This document shows positions 1-8,102 of a stretch of 46,079 bases of DNA, piece after piece. The notes below the pieces were generated by a model that saw nothing but the letters and a program-made list of their open reading frames with translations, ran no database searches and had not been told where the DNA came from. The first letter of the stretch is position 1. Each line of letters begins with the position of its first letter. The stretch comes from Corallococcus carmarthensis (GTDB lineage: Bacteria; Myxococcota; Myxococcia; Myxococcales; Myxococcaceae). A program made the translations under genes and the position numbers. The DNA lies in the NCBI RefSeq assembly GCF_003611695.1, contig NZ_RAWE01000062.1, forward strand, positions 1-46,079, in the 5' to 3' direction.

Positions 1-1143
1 CTCGAAGCGTCCGCAGCCCCGGCGTCCGTGCGCTTCCAGGGGCTGTGGCTCTTCTCGCCCCGGGCGGACCTGAGCATCCTGGTGCTGCCCACGCTGCTGC
101 TGCTCGCGTCCGTGTGGCTCGCGAGCCTCACCGGCGAGGGCTCCCAGGGGTTCGCCCAGGCCATTGGCCGGTGGACGTCGCAGTACGTCTTCCTCAATGG
201 CACGCACGTCATCCTGACCTTCCTGCTGGTGGGCACCCGGCGCGAGCTGCTGCACACCACGCCCAACCAATCCCGGCTGCTCGTGGGCGGCGCGTCGGCG
301 GTGTTCGCGGTCACCTTCGGGCTGCTCTGGTACGCGGACGCATACGCCCCGCTCCTCGCGCTGCTGTTGGGCGCGGGCATCCACGTGCTCGCCGCGCACC
401 ACACGCTGTCGCAGGTGAAGGGGCTCTGGGCGCTGCACGGGCTCCGGGCCCGCGCCGGGGGCGCCCCGCCGCTGTCCGAGTCCGAGCGCACGCTCCAGCG
501 CCAGTTCGTCCCCATCGCGCTGGCGCTGATGATGATCCGCTCACTGGCCCTGCCCGTCACCAACGCCCTGGGCTCCCGGCCGATGATCAACATCGGCCAG
601 GCGGAGTCCGGCTCGCTGCCCTACGGCCTCATCTGGGTGCTGCTCGCCGTCTGGGGCGTCTTCGCCGCGAAGCTGGTGCTCGCGCTGCGCGGGCCTCCGG
701 GCCAGAGCGGCCCCCGGCGCGTGTACGTCCTGGCGCACGTGGCGGTGGTGGCGGTGTACCTCGTGTGGCCGCTGTGGGGCGCCATCCTGAGCGCGGGCAT
801 CCATGGCCTGGAGTACTTCTTCCTCACCGGCCGGATGCTCCAGCCCACGCCCTCGGAAGCCACGGCCCGCCTGCGAGGCCCGCGCGTGTGGGCGGCGATG
901 CTGGCCCTCATGGCGCCCATCCTCCTGGTGGGCGTGGCCAACAGCCCCTTCGTGACGCTGGTGGACGGGGCGACGCAGGGCGCGGCCACGGCCTTCTTCC
1001 TGAGGCAGCAGCCGCTGTGGTCGCTGGGCGTCCTCGCCACCAACGCGGTGGTGCTGGCCCACTACTTCGCGGACGCGTTCCTCTACCGCTTCCGCATCCC
1101 CAAGGTGCGCGAGGTGACGCTCCCCCGCCTGGGCCTGGGCTGA
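1..1143 (+). CDS. Polytopic inner-membrane protein, partial at the window edge
   Basis: I do not recognise the family. The frame is open to base 1, so the gene may begin upstream; the first candidate start inside the window is GTG at 28, which has no clear ribosome-binding site, so I report the frame from the edge. The visible 371 or more residues form about nine or ten hydrophobic helices. Histidines sit at or near helix ends: an AAHH cluster about residue 125, IHGLEYFF about residue 260, and AHYFADAFLYRFR near the C-terminus. Clustered intramembrane histidines can mean metal or haem binding, as in Brp/Blh-type oxygenases or desaturases, but I cannot show that here. It lies 80 bp upstream of an SDR-like gene on the same strand, so the two may be co-transcribed. 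Confidence 0.75.
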   Translation, partial: LEASAAPASVRFQGLWLFSPRADLSILVLPTLLLLASVWLASLTGEGSQGFAQAIGRWTSQYVFLNGTHVILTFLLVGTRRELLHTTPNQSRLLVGGASAVFAVTFGLLWYADAYAPLLALLLGAGIHVLAAHHTLSQVKGLWALHGLRARAGGAPPLSESERTLQRQFVPIALALMMIRSLALPVTNALGSRPMINIGQAESGSLPYGLIWVLLAVWGVFAAKLVLALRGPPGQSGPRRVYVLAHVAVVAVYLVWPLWGAILSAGIHGLEYFFLTGRMLQPTPSEATARLRGPRVWAAMLALMAPILLVGVANSPFVTLVDGATQGAATAFFLRQQPLWSLGVLATNAVVLAHYFADAFLYRFRIPKVREVTLPRLGLG

Positions 1144-1222
1144 AGGGGCCCGGCCGCCCGCCCTCCAAGCCCGTTCAAGCCACACCTTTCCCTGGAGCGC
1201 CCGGGAGGGTAAGCACCAGGGC

Positions 1223-2812
1223 GTGAAGAACCTGGCCGTCGAGAACCTCCCGCCGTCGTCCCCAGAACCTGACACGGCCCCGCCCCCCGATGTCTCCGTC
1301 GAGGACGTGCGCCGCGCCACGGCGCTGCTCAACACGCTCGCCAAACACCGCGTGCTCTTGCACCGCCTCCCAGACGAGGACCACCACGCCCTGCTGGCCT
1401 CCGCCAGCCGGCTCGTCTACCCGGACAAGGCCTCGAAGAACCGGCTCCAGAGCGCGCTCAAGAAGGAGCGCAAGGACGCGCAGCGCGCCAACGACCGCGC
1501 CGTGCGCTCCAGCACGGAGATCCGCATGCTGCGCAAGGCGCCGGTGCTCAGCCTGCCCGCGCTGCCCGCGCCGCCGCCGGAAGCGACCCCGGAACGCCTG
1601 CTGGAGGTGCCGCGCAAGTGCTACGTGTGCAAGGCGGAGTACCGCAAGCTCCACTTCTTCTACGACGCCATGTGCATCCCGTGCGGGGACCTGAACTACG
1701 CCCGGCGCACGCAGCGCGCGGACCTCACCGGCCAGGTGGCGCTCATCACCGGCGCGCGGGTGAAGATTGGCTTCCAGGCGTCGCTGATGCTGCTGCGCTC
1801 GGGCGCGACCGTCATCGCCACCACGCGCTTCCCCCAGGACGCGGTGCACCGCTACGCGCGCGAGCCGGACTTCGCGGACTGGGCCCACCGGCTCCAGGTG
1901 CACGGCCTGGACCTGCGGCACGCGCCCAGCGTGGAGCTGTTCGCGCGCCACATCGAACAGACGCACGAGCGGCTGGACATCCTCATCAACAACGCCGCGC
2001 AGACCGTGCGCCGGCCACCGGGCTTCTACCAGCACCTGCTGGAGGGCGAGCTGCGCGACGCCGGCACCCTGGAGCCCAAGCTGCGCGCACTGCTCTCCGG
2101 CCATGAGGCCTGCATCGCCGCGCTCCGTCCCGCGCTGGGCCCGGGCGAGATGGGCAACACGTCACTGCCCGTGGCGACCTGGCGCAGCGGCGACCCGGCA
2201 TTGGGCATCCACTCCTCCGCGGCGCTGTCCCTGATGCCCTACGCCATGGAGCAGGAGGGCGACACGCGCGCCCTCTTCCCGGAAGGCCGGCTGGACGCGG
2301 ACCTCCAGCAGGTGGACCTGCGGGCCACGAACTCCTGGCGCCTGCGGCTGGGGGAGGTGCGCACCGCGGAGATGCTGGAGGTGCACCTGGTGAACGCCGT
2401 GGCGCCCTTCATCCTGTGCGGGAAGTTGAGGCCGCTGATGCGGAAGGACCGCTCGCGGCCGGGCCACATCGTCAACGTGTCCGCGATGGAGGGCAGCTTC
2501 TCCCGCGGGACGAAGACGGACAAGCACCCGCACACCAACATGGCCAAGGCCGCGTTGAACATGATGACGCTGACGTCCGCGCCGGACTACGCGCGCGACA
2601 ACATCTTCATGAACGCGGCGGATACCGGCTGGGTCACCGACGAGGACCCCGCGCATCATGCCGAGCGCAAGGTGCAGGAGCTGGACTTCCAGCCCCCACT
2701 GGACATCCTGGACGGGGCCGCGCGCATCGTGGACCCCGTCATCACCGCCGTGAACACCGGCGAGTACGTCTGGGGCAACTTCTTCAAGGACTACCGCCCC
2801 ACGAACTGGTGA
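1223..2812 (+). CDS. Atypical SDR-family oxidoreductase with N-terminal Cys4 motif
   Basis: This 529-residue protein has a C-terminal Rossmann-fold domain of the short-chain dehydrogenase/reductase type from about residue 165. The cofactor loop reads TGARVKIG instead of TGxxxGxG, and the NNAA motif follows about residue 256. The first 165 residues are an extra region: a charged helical stretch, a Pro-rich linker, and two CxxC pairs (C133/C136 and C151/C154) that look like a small zinc ribbon just before the SDR domain. The usual YxxxK active site reads HTNMAK (437-442), so Lys is kept but the catalytic Tyr position is Thr438. Substrate and even catalysis are therefore uncertain. The start is GTG at 1223. 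It converges on the mannanase gene with only 10 bp between stops. Confidence 0.85.
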   Translation: MKNLAVENLPPSSPEPDTAPPPDVSVEDVRRATALLNTLAKHRVLLHRLPDEDHHALLASASRLVYPDKASKNRLQSALKKERKDAQRANDRAVRSSTEIRMLRKAPVLSLPALPAPPPEATPERLLEVPRKCYVCKAEYRKLHFFYDAMCIPCGDLNYARRTQRADLTGQVALITGARVKIGFQASLMLLRSGATVIATTRFPQDAVHRYAREPDFADWAHRLQVHGLDLRHAPSVELFARHIEQTHERLDILINNAAQTVRRPPGFYQHLLEGELRDAGTLEPKLRALLSGHEACIAALRPALGPGEMGNTSLPVATWRSGDPALGIHSSAALSLMPYAMEQEGDTRALFPEGRLDADLQQVDLRATNSWRLRLGEVRTAEMLEVHLVNAVAPFILCGKLRPLMRKDRSRPGHIVNVSAMEGSFSRGTKTDKHPHTNMAKAALNMMTLTSAPDYARDNIFMNAADTGWVTDEDPAHHAERKVQELDFQPPLDILDGAARIVDPVITAVNTGEYVWGNFFKDYRPTNW

Positions 2813-2822
2813 GCCCCGGCCC

Positions 2823-3995
2823 TCAGCGCAACGCGCCCCAGTTGTAGGTCGCGTTGCTCCCGCCGGTCAGCACGCGCCAGTACGTGCCGTAGTACCCATA
2901 CGTGTCCTTGATGGCCTTGTAGCTGCTGGACACGTTCCAGTCGTTGGGGCTCGTCGTGCCCAGGTTGTAGACGAGCGAGTCGCCCCAGATGGAGTAGATG
3001 GCCCACGGGCGCGAATCCAACTCAGACACCGTGCCGTAGCGGCTGTCGCCCCAGCGCACCGGCAGCTTGTCCGTCTCCGCCACCATGCGCGGTTTGTTGT
3101 AGCCCGCGAGCCCCGTGTAGAACTGGGCCGGGAAGTAGGGATTGCCGTGGTAGATGTCCACGGCCACCACGTCCACGCGGTCGTTGCCCGGGTAGTAGTT
3201 CCACGGGTCGCCGCCATACGTCCCGTCCCACTCGTACGGCGACCAGACGAAGAGGAGGTTCTTCAGGCCGCGCGTCTTGACCATGTAGTCGTGCGCGATG
3301 TTCCAGAGCTGCTTGTACTGGGCGGGGTCCTGGTTCGCCCACCAGAACGGCGACGCGCTCCCCTTCTTGTTCATCTCGTGGAAGGGGCGGAACAGCACCG
3401 GCACGCCCTGCTGCTGGAGGTACACCAGCTTGTCCGCCGCGAAGGACAGGTCGCCCAGCAGCGCCTGGTACTCGGCCGTGTTGGCCTGCCAGTTGATGAC
3501 CCGGCCCATCCACGCGGAATCCATCCAGGACTGCCGGAAGGTGTTGGGCCAGCTCTTCACCGACGCGCCCGGGTAGGACTGGTGGAAGCTGAACCCGACG
3601 ATGCCTTCGCCGTAGATGAAGCGGTCACGCGCGAAGCCCACCGCGTAGTCCACGTACGGCTCCGCATAGGTGTTGCGGTAGTTGCCCGGCCCGAAGTCGA
3701 ACTCCACGAAGCCCGGGCGGCGGCCGGAGATGTCCCCTACCTTCACCCAGTACTCACCGGCGTAGGACTCCTTCTGGGCCTCGCAGTGCTGGCCCATGAT
3801 GGTCTGCTTCGTCCCGCCGTTGCGGCTGTTGTTCTCCAGGTCCGTCAGCAGGTTGTAGACCTTCTGCGCCTGCGCCGTGGGGCCCGGCGTGCTCAGCGTC
3901 CGGGACACCTGCGCCTGGGCCGTGCCGGCGCCCAGGCACAGCGCCAGCGCCGTCAGGACAAAGGAAAGGAATGGCTTCGGGGGAACGTGCGTCAC
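2823..3995 (-). CDS. Secreted GH26 beta-mannanase (endo-1,4-beta-mannosidase)
   Basis: The product would hydrolyse beta-1,4-mannan outside the cell. The N-terminus is a signal peptide with a hydrophobic stretch LSFVLTALALCLGAG ending TAQA. The mature part matches glycoside hydrolase family 26: an early MGQHCE segment, the acid/base motif RPFHEMN (Glu207) and a second Glu in MVAETDK (Glu307) at the expected nucleophile position. No carbohydrate-binding module is seen. I chose GTG 3995 because GGAGG lies 8 bases before it and the signal peptide then starts correctly; the frame stays open to an ATG at 4040. It is divergent from ileS, and a 25-bp imperfect palindrome (4047-4071) lies in the shared upstream region. 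Confidence 0.9.
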   Translation of the reverse strand: MTHVPPKPFLSFVLTALALCLGAGTAQAQVSRTLSTPGPTAQAQKVYNLLTDLENNSRNGGTKQTIMGQHCEAQKESYAGEYWVKVGDISGRRPGFVEFDFGPGNYRNTYAEPYVDYAVGFARDRFIYGEGIVGFSFHQSYPGASVKSWPNTFRQSWMDSAWMGRVINWQANTAEYQALLGDLSFAADKLVYLQQQGVPVLFRPFHEMNKKGSASPFWWANQDPAQYKQLWNIAHDYMVKTRGLKNLLFVWSPYEWDGTYGGDPWNYYPGNDRVDVVAVDIYHGNPYFPAQFYTGLAGYNKPRMVAETDKLPVRWGDSRYGTVSELDSRPWAIYSIWGDSLVYNLGTTSPNDWNVSSSYKAIKDTYGYYGTYWRVLTGGSNATYNWGALR

Positions 3996-4046
3996 GGAAG
4001 GGACCTCCAGGGGCTGCCCGGGAAGCGGCCAGGGTGCCACCCATCC

Positions 4047-4071
4047 AGCTGGAATTACACGAATTTCAGCT
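4047..4071. promoter_or_regulatory. Imperfect palindrome in the mannanase/ileS divergent promoter region
   Basis: Two 10-base arms, AGCTGGAATT and AATTTCAGCT, flank a 5-base centre and differ from perfect symmetry at one position. The stretch is much richer in A and T than its surroundings and lies about 50 bp before the mannanase start and 90 bp before the ileS start. It looks like an operator for a dimeric regulator, more likely for the carbohydrate gene. The function is inferred. Confidence 0.4.
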
Positions 4072-4162
4072 TAGGCGAATCTGTCCACCGGCGTGCGGGC
4101 GGGTTCGCAAGGGCCTGGATTCACTGCCAAAGGGCCGGGCCGGTGGTATCAAGCACGCCACC

Positions 4163-7100
4163 ATGTCCGAAAAGCCTTCGCCCCTGTTCAACGCGGTCCC
4201 CGTGGAGATGGACTTCCCGGCCGAGGAGCGCCGCATCCTGGCCTTCTGGAAGGAGCGCGGCATCTTCGAGAAATCGCTCAAGGCGAACGAAGGCAAGCCC
4301 AGCTTCGTCTTCTACGAAGGCCCGCCCACCGCGAACGGCCTGCCCCACAACGGCCACGTCCTCACGCGCGTCATCAAGGACCTGTTCCCGCGCTACCAGA
4401 CCATGCGGGGCCACTACGTGCCGCGCAAGGCGGGCTGGGACACGCACGGCCTGCCGGTGGAGGTGGAGGTGGAGAAGGAGCTCCGCATCCACGGCAAGGC
4501 GGAGATTGAAAAGTACGGCGTGGAGCCCTTCACGGAGCGCTGCATCGAGTCCGTGTTCCGCTACACGGGGGAATGGGAGCGGCTGACCCAGCGCATCGGC
4601 TTCTGGGTGGACCTCAACGAGGCCTACGTCACCTATCACCGGGGCTTCGTGCAGAGCGTGTGGTGGGCGCTCTCCGAGCTCTACAAGAAGGGCCTGCTGT
4701 ACCAGGGCCACAAGGTGGTGTGGTGGTGGCCGCGCGGCGGCACCGCGCTGTCCGCCGCGGAAGTGGGCCTGGGCTACAAGACGGTGGACGACCCCAGCGT
4801 CTACGTGGCCTTCCCGCTGCGCGACGCTCCGGACACGTCGCTGCTCATCTGGACGACGACGCCCTGGACGCTGCCGTCCAACATGTACGCGGCCGTCAAC
4901 CCGGCCGTGGACTACGTCACCGTGGACGCGGGGGACCGCAAGCTCATCCTCGCCGCCGCGCTGCGCGAGGACCTGGCCAAGAAGCTGAAGAAGGACCTGC
5001 CCGTGCTGGCCACGCAGAAGGGCAGCGACCTGGTCGGCAAGCGCTACACGCCGCCCTTCGACACGTACTTCGCCAAGGACACGGACGCCACGCTGCCGCT
5101 CAAGGATGGCGGACAGGACACGGTGGGCTGGCGCGTGATTCCGGCGGACTTCGTCACGCTGGACAGCGGCACGGGCATCGTCCACACGGCCCCTGCCTTC
5201 GGCGAGGACGACTACAAGGCCTACCGCAAGGACGCCACGCGCTTCGCGAACCCGGAAGCGCTGGAGATGCGCTGCGCGGTGAAGCCAGACGGCACGTTCT
5301 CCGAAGAGGTGCCGCTCGTCGTGGGCCGCTTCGTGAAGGACGCGGACAAGGACCTGCAGCGCAACCTGAAGGAGCGCGGGCTGCTCATCCACACGGAGCA
5401 GTACCGCCACGAGTACCCCTTCTGCTGGCGCGCGGACGAGGACCCCCTCATCCAGTACGCCCGCCCCGCCTGGTACATCCGCACCACCTCCGTCATCGAG
5501 CAGGCCAAGGCGAACAACCAGCAGGTCAACTGGGTCCCGGAGAACATCAAGGATGGCCGCTTCGGCGACTTCCTCGACAACAACGTGGACTGGGCCCTGT
5601 CGCGCGAGCGCTACTGGGGCACGCCGCTGCCCTTGTGGATCCACTCCGAAACGGGTGAGACGGAGGCCGTGGCCTCCATCGCGGAGCTGCGCCAGAAGCC
5701 GGGCAACAACGTGGCCGCCGTGGAGGCGGAGCTGAAGGCGTTCCTCGCCGGCAAGCCGCACGAGTCCAACGCGGAGCACCTGCTGGTCCACAAGCCGTGG
5801 ATCGACAAGGTCACGTACGAGAAGGCCGGCTCCGGCGGGAAGTTCCAGCGCGTCCCGGAAGTGGTGGACGTGTGGTTCGACTCCGGCTGCATGCCCTTCG
5901 CGCAGTGGGGCTTCCCGCACGCGGAAGGCAGCCAGGAGACCTTCAACCGCGCGTTCCCGGCGGACTTCATCTCGGAAGCCATCGACCAGACGCGCGGCTG
6001 GTTCTACTCGCTGCTCATGGTCAGCACGCTCCTCTTCGACGAGGAGACGCAGAAGCGCATGGGCCTGACGCCCAAGCGTGAGTGGCCCATGCCGTACAAG
6101 AGCTGCATCGTGCTGGGGCACGTCTCCGACAAGGAGGGCAAGAAGGAGTCCAAGTCCAAGGGCAACTACACCCCGCCGGAGATCATCCTGGACGAGGTGC
6201 GCATGGACTTCGCGGTGCTCACCGCCACGGAGGCCGGCGTCCCCGCTGAAGCCGGCGTGGCGCTCATCGCGCGCGAGGACCTGGAGGGCCTGGACACGCA
6301 GGAGGGCGCGAAGGTGCAGCTCTTCCGCCCGGACCGGCCGGACGCGCCCGTCACCGTGACGGTGAAGGTGCACAAGAAGCTCAAGCGCCGCGTGGTGCTG
6401 CTGGCGCCGCAGGAGCTTCAGCAACTGGACGTGAAGCCCTCCGCGCGCGGCGTGGACGTGATGCCGGTGGAGGTGCCCCGGCTGGCGGCCACCGAGCGCG
6501 TGGTGCTCAAGGACCCCGCCACCAAGGCGCCGGGCGCGGACGCGTTCCGGTGGTTCTTCTACGCGGCCAGCCCCACCTGGTCCAACACGCGCCACTCGCT
6601 GGCGAACGTGCGGCTGTTGCAGAAGGACTTCCAGGTCAAGCTGCGCAACGTCTACTCGTTCTTCACCATCTACGCGAACATCGACGGATTCAACCCGGCG
6701 AAGGGCAACGAGGGCGCCACGGAGGCCCCGTGGCTGGCCATCCGCAAGAGCCAGGGCTGGCGCGAGGTGAAGGCGCGCCCGGTGCTGGACCGGTGGATCC
6801 TCTCCGAGGTGCAGCTCACCCTGCGCGACGTGGCCAAGGCGCTGGACACGTATCAGGTGTACGACGCGGCCCAGCGGATGGTGGCGCTGGTGGACGCGCT
6901 GTCCAACTGGTACCTGCGCCGCAGCCGCGAGCGCTTCTGGGCGCCGGGCTTCGAACAGGACAAGCAGGACGCGTACTTCACGCTCTACGAGGCCCTGACG
7001 ACCATCACGGCGCTGTCCGCGCCCTTCATCCCGTTCTTCGCGGATGACATGTGGGGCAACCTGGTGGGCAAGCCGTGGGCCCGGACGCAGCCGGAGAGCG

Positions 7101-7906
7101 TGCACCTGGCGCGCTTCCCGGACGTGGACGCGAGCCTCATCGACGAGGGGCTGGCCGCGGAGATGGGCGCCGTGCGCGAGCTGGTGTCGCTGGGCCTCAA
7201 GGTCCGCACGGACAACCGGCTCAAGGTGCGCCAGCCGCTGTCGCGCGCGGACGTCATCCTGTCCCGCCGCGAGCTGTCGGAGCGCGTGGCGGTGTACCAG
7301 GCGCTCATCTCCGACGAGCTGAACGTGCACACCGTGAAGCTGGTGGAGCCGGGCAGCCCGGAGGCGGACGTGGTGCGCTACCGCGTGCGTCCCAACCTGC
7401 GCGCCATGGGCAGCCGGCTGGGCCCCAAGCTCGCGCCGGTGCGCAAGGCGTTCGACTCGGGGGATGGCCGCGCGCTGCACCAGGAGCTGCTCCAGACGGG
7501 CAAGGTGGCCCTGAACGTGGGCGGCGAGGACATGGTCTTCCCCGCCGAGGAGCTGGAGACGCTGGTGGAGGCGCAGCCGGGCTACGCCGCCGCGGGCGGA
7601 GGCGTGGGCGTGGTGGTGATGCACACGCAGCTCACCGAGGCCCTGGTGGACGAAGGCCTGGTGCGCGAGCTGCTGGCGCGCGTGCAGGGTGAGCGCAAGG
7701 ACATGAACCTGGGCTACACCGACCGCATCCGCCTGTGGGTGGACGGCGATGACCGCGTGAAGCGCGTCGTCGAAGCGGCCCGCGACGAGATTGCCCGCGA
7801 GACGCTGGCCTCCGAAATCCACGTGGGCCCCCAGGGCCTCACCGGCTCCGAGGAAGAGGCCAGCCTCAACGGCCTGCCCGCGAAGCTCCGCGTCGAGCGC
7901 GTCTGA
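4163..7906 (+). CDS. ileS: Isoleucyl-tRNA synthetase (eukaryotic-like type, with insertion)
   Basis: It charges tRNA-Ile with isoleucine in the cytoplasm. The predicted protein is 1247 residues, longer than the roughly 940 of the common bacterial form and the roughly 1050 of the eukaryotic-like bacterial form. The class I HIGH motif is HNGH (62-65). The second signature reads KESKSKGN (661-668), so the Met of KMSKS is Glu. About 105 residues, from roughly 685 to 790, separate this motif from the GADAFRWFF helix that normally follows within about 15 residues. There is no C-terminal Cys4 zinc ribbon; the tail (LVDEGLVRELLARVQ) resembles the eukaryotic-like class, some members of which tolerate mupirocin. 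ATG 4163 is chosen because the conserved N-terminus begins there. No T-box leader is seen. Confidence 0.96.
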   Translation: MSEKPSPLFNAVPVEMDFPAEERRILAFWKERGIFEKSLKANEGKPSFVFYEGPPTANGLPHNGHVLTRVIKDLFPRYQTMRGHYVPRKAGWDTHGLPVEVEVEKELRIHGKAEIEKYGVEPFTERCIESVFRYTGEWERLTQRIGFWVDLNEAYVTYHRGFVQSVWWALSELYKKGLLYQGHKVVWWWPRGGTALSAAEVGLGYKTVDDPSVYVAFPLRDAPDTSLLIWTTTPWTLPSNMYAAVNPAVDYVTVDAGDRKLILAAALREDLAKKLKKDLPVLATQKGSDLVGKRYTPPFDTYFAKDTDATLPLKDGGQDTVGWRVIPADFVTLDSGTGIVHTAPAFGEDDYKAYRKDATRFANPEALEMRCAVKPDGTFSEEVPLVVGRFVKDADKDLQRNLKERGLLIHTEQYRHEYPFCWRADEDPLIQYARPAWYIRTTSVIEQAKANNQQVNWVPENIKDGRFGDFLDNNVDWALSRERYWGTPLPLWIHSETGETEAVASIAELRQKPGNNVAAVEAELKAFLAGKPHESNAEHLLVHKPWIDKVTYEKAGSGGKFQRVPEVVDVWFDSGCMPFAQWGFPHAEGSQETFNRAFPADFISEAIDQTRGWFYSLLMVSTLLFDEETQKRMGLTPKREWPMPYKSCIVLGHVSDKEGKKESKSKGNYTPPEIILDEVRMDFAVLTATEAGVPAEAGVALIAREDLEGLDTQEGAKVQLFRPDRPDAPVTVTVKVHKKLKRRVVLLAPQELQQLDVKPSARGVDVMPVEVPRLAATERVVLKDPATKAPGADAFRWFFYAASPTWSNTRHSLANVRLLQKDFQVKLRNVYSFFTIYANIDGFNPAKGNEGATEAPWLAIRKSQGWREVKARPVLDRWILSEVQLTLRDVAKALDTYQVYDAAQRMVALVDALSNWYLRRSRERFWAPGFEQDKQDAYFTLYEALTTITALSAPFIPFFADDMWGNLVGKPWARTQPESVHLARFPDVDASLIDEGLAAEMGAVRELVSLGLKVRTDNRLKVRQPLSRADVILSRRELSERVAVYQALISDELNVHTVKLVEPGSPEADVVRYRVRPNLRAMGSRLGPKLAPVRKAFDSGDGRALHQELLQTGKVALNVGGEDMVFPAEELETLVEAQPGYAAAGGGVGVVVMHTQLTEALVDEGLVRELLARVQGERKDMNLGYTDRIRLWVDGDDRVKRVVEAARDEIARETLASEIHVGPQGLTGSEEEASLNGLPAKLRVERV

Positions 7907-7939
7907 ATCCCCGGACCTCCGGAGAGCAGTGAAAGACAG

Positions 7940-7963
7940 CTCCGGGTAATGCCATACCCGGGG
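7940..7963 (+). terminator. Hairpin after ileS
   Basis: CTCCGGGTA and TACCCGGGG pair over nine positions, one of them a G-T wobble, around a 6-base loop, starting 34 bp after the ileS stop. There is no T-run, so an intrinsic terminator of the classical kind is not shown; a Rho-linked or RNA 3'-end-stabilising hairpin is plausible. Confidence 0.45.
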
Positions 7964-7999
7964 CCGTAAATGCAGACATCCGGTGTGGCGTGAAGTGGA

Positions 8000-8024
8000 C
8001 CGGGAGGGCGTGGGCGCCTCCCGG
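8000..8024 (+). other. Second hairpin in the ileS/TonB-receptor spacer
   Basis: CCGGGAGG and CCTCCCGG form a perfect 8-bp stem with a 9-base loop. It is the middle one of three hairpins in the 196 bp between ileS and the receptor gene. It may help end ileS transcription; no other role can be read. Confidence 0.4.
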
Positions 8025-8044
8025 ATCACTCCTGGCTTGCCGCG

Positions 8045-8082
8045 TCAGGGGGTGCGTGTTACGCGACAGGCGCACCCCCTGA
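8045..8082. promoter_or_regulatory. Long inverted repeat before the TonB receptor
   Basis: TCAGGGGGTGCG and its exact complement CGCACCCCCTGA form 12-bp arms around a 14-base loop. The right arm ends three bases before the Fur-like motif at 8086. As RNA it could be the last terminator of ileS, since TTT follows it; as DNA it could be an operator for the receptor gene. The sequence alone does not decide between them. Confidence 0.45.
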
Positions 8083-8085
8083 TTT

Positions 8086-8102
8086 CGCAAATCATTCTCA
8101 AC
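8086..8102 (+). promoter_or_regulatory. Putative Fur box at the TonB-receptor start
   Basis: CGCAAATCATTCTCAAC resembles the second half of the Fur consensus and matches 15 of 17 bases of the motif before the PepSY operon (12999-13015, minus strand). It ends directly at the ATG of the receptor, leaving no room for a ribosome-binding site. Iron control is inferred from the motif and the gene it precedes. Confidence 0.5.

Noticed and set aside
4041-4162. T-box leader before ileS
   Set aside because: No T-box sequence, specifier stem or terminator/antiterminator pair is visible, and the gap is short.
4121-8029. Very long antisense frame opposite ileS (and similar ones opposite the RND and icmF genes)
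   Set aside because: These are common shadows in GC-rich genomes; the products are rich in His, Arg, Val and Gly with no recognisable domain, while the plus strand has a certain gene.
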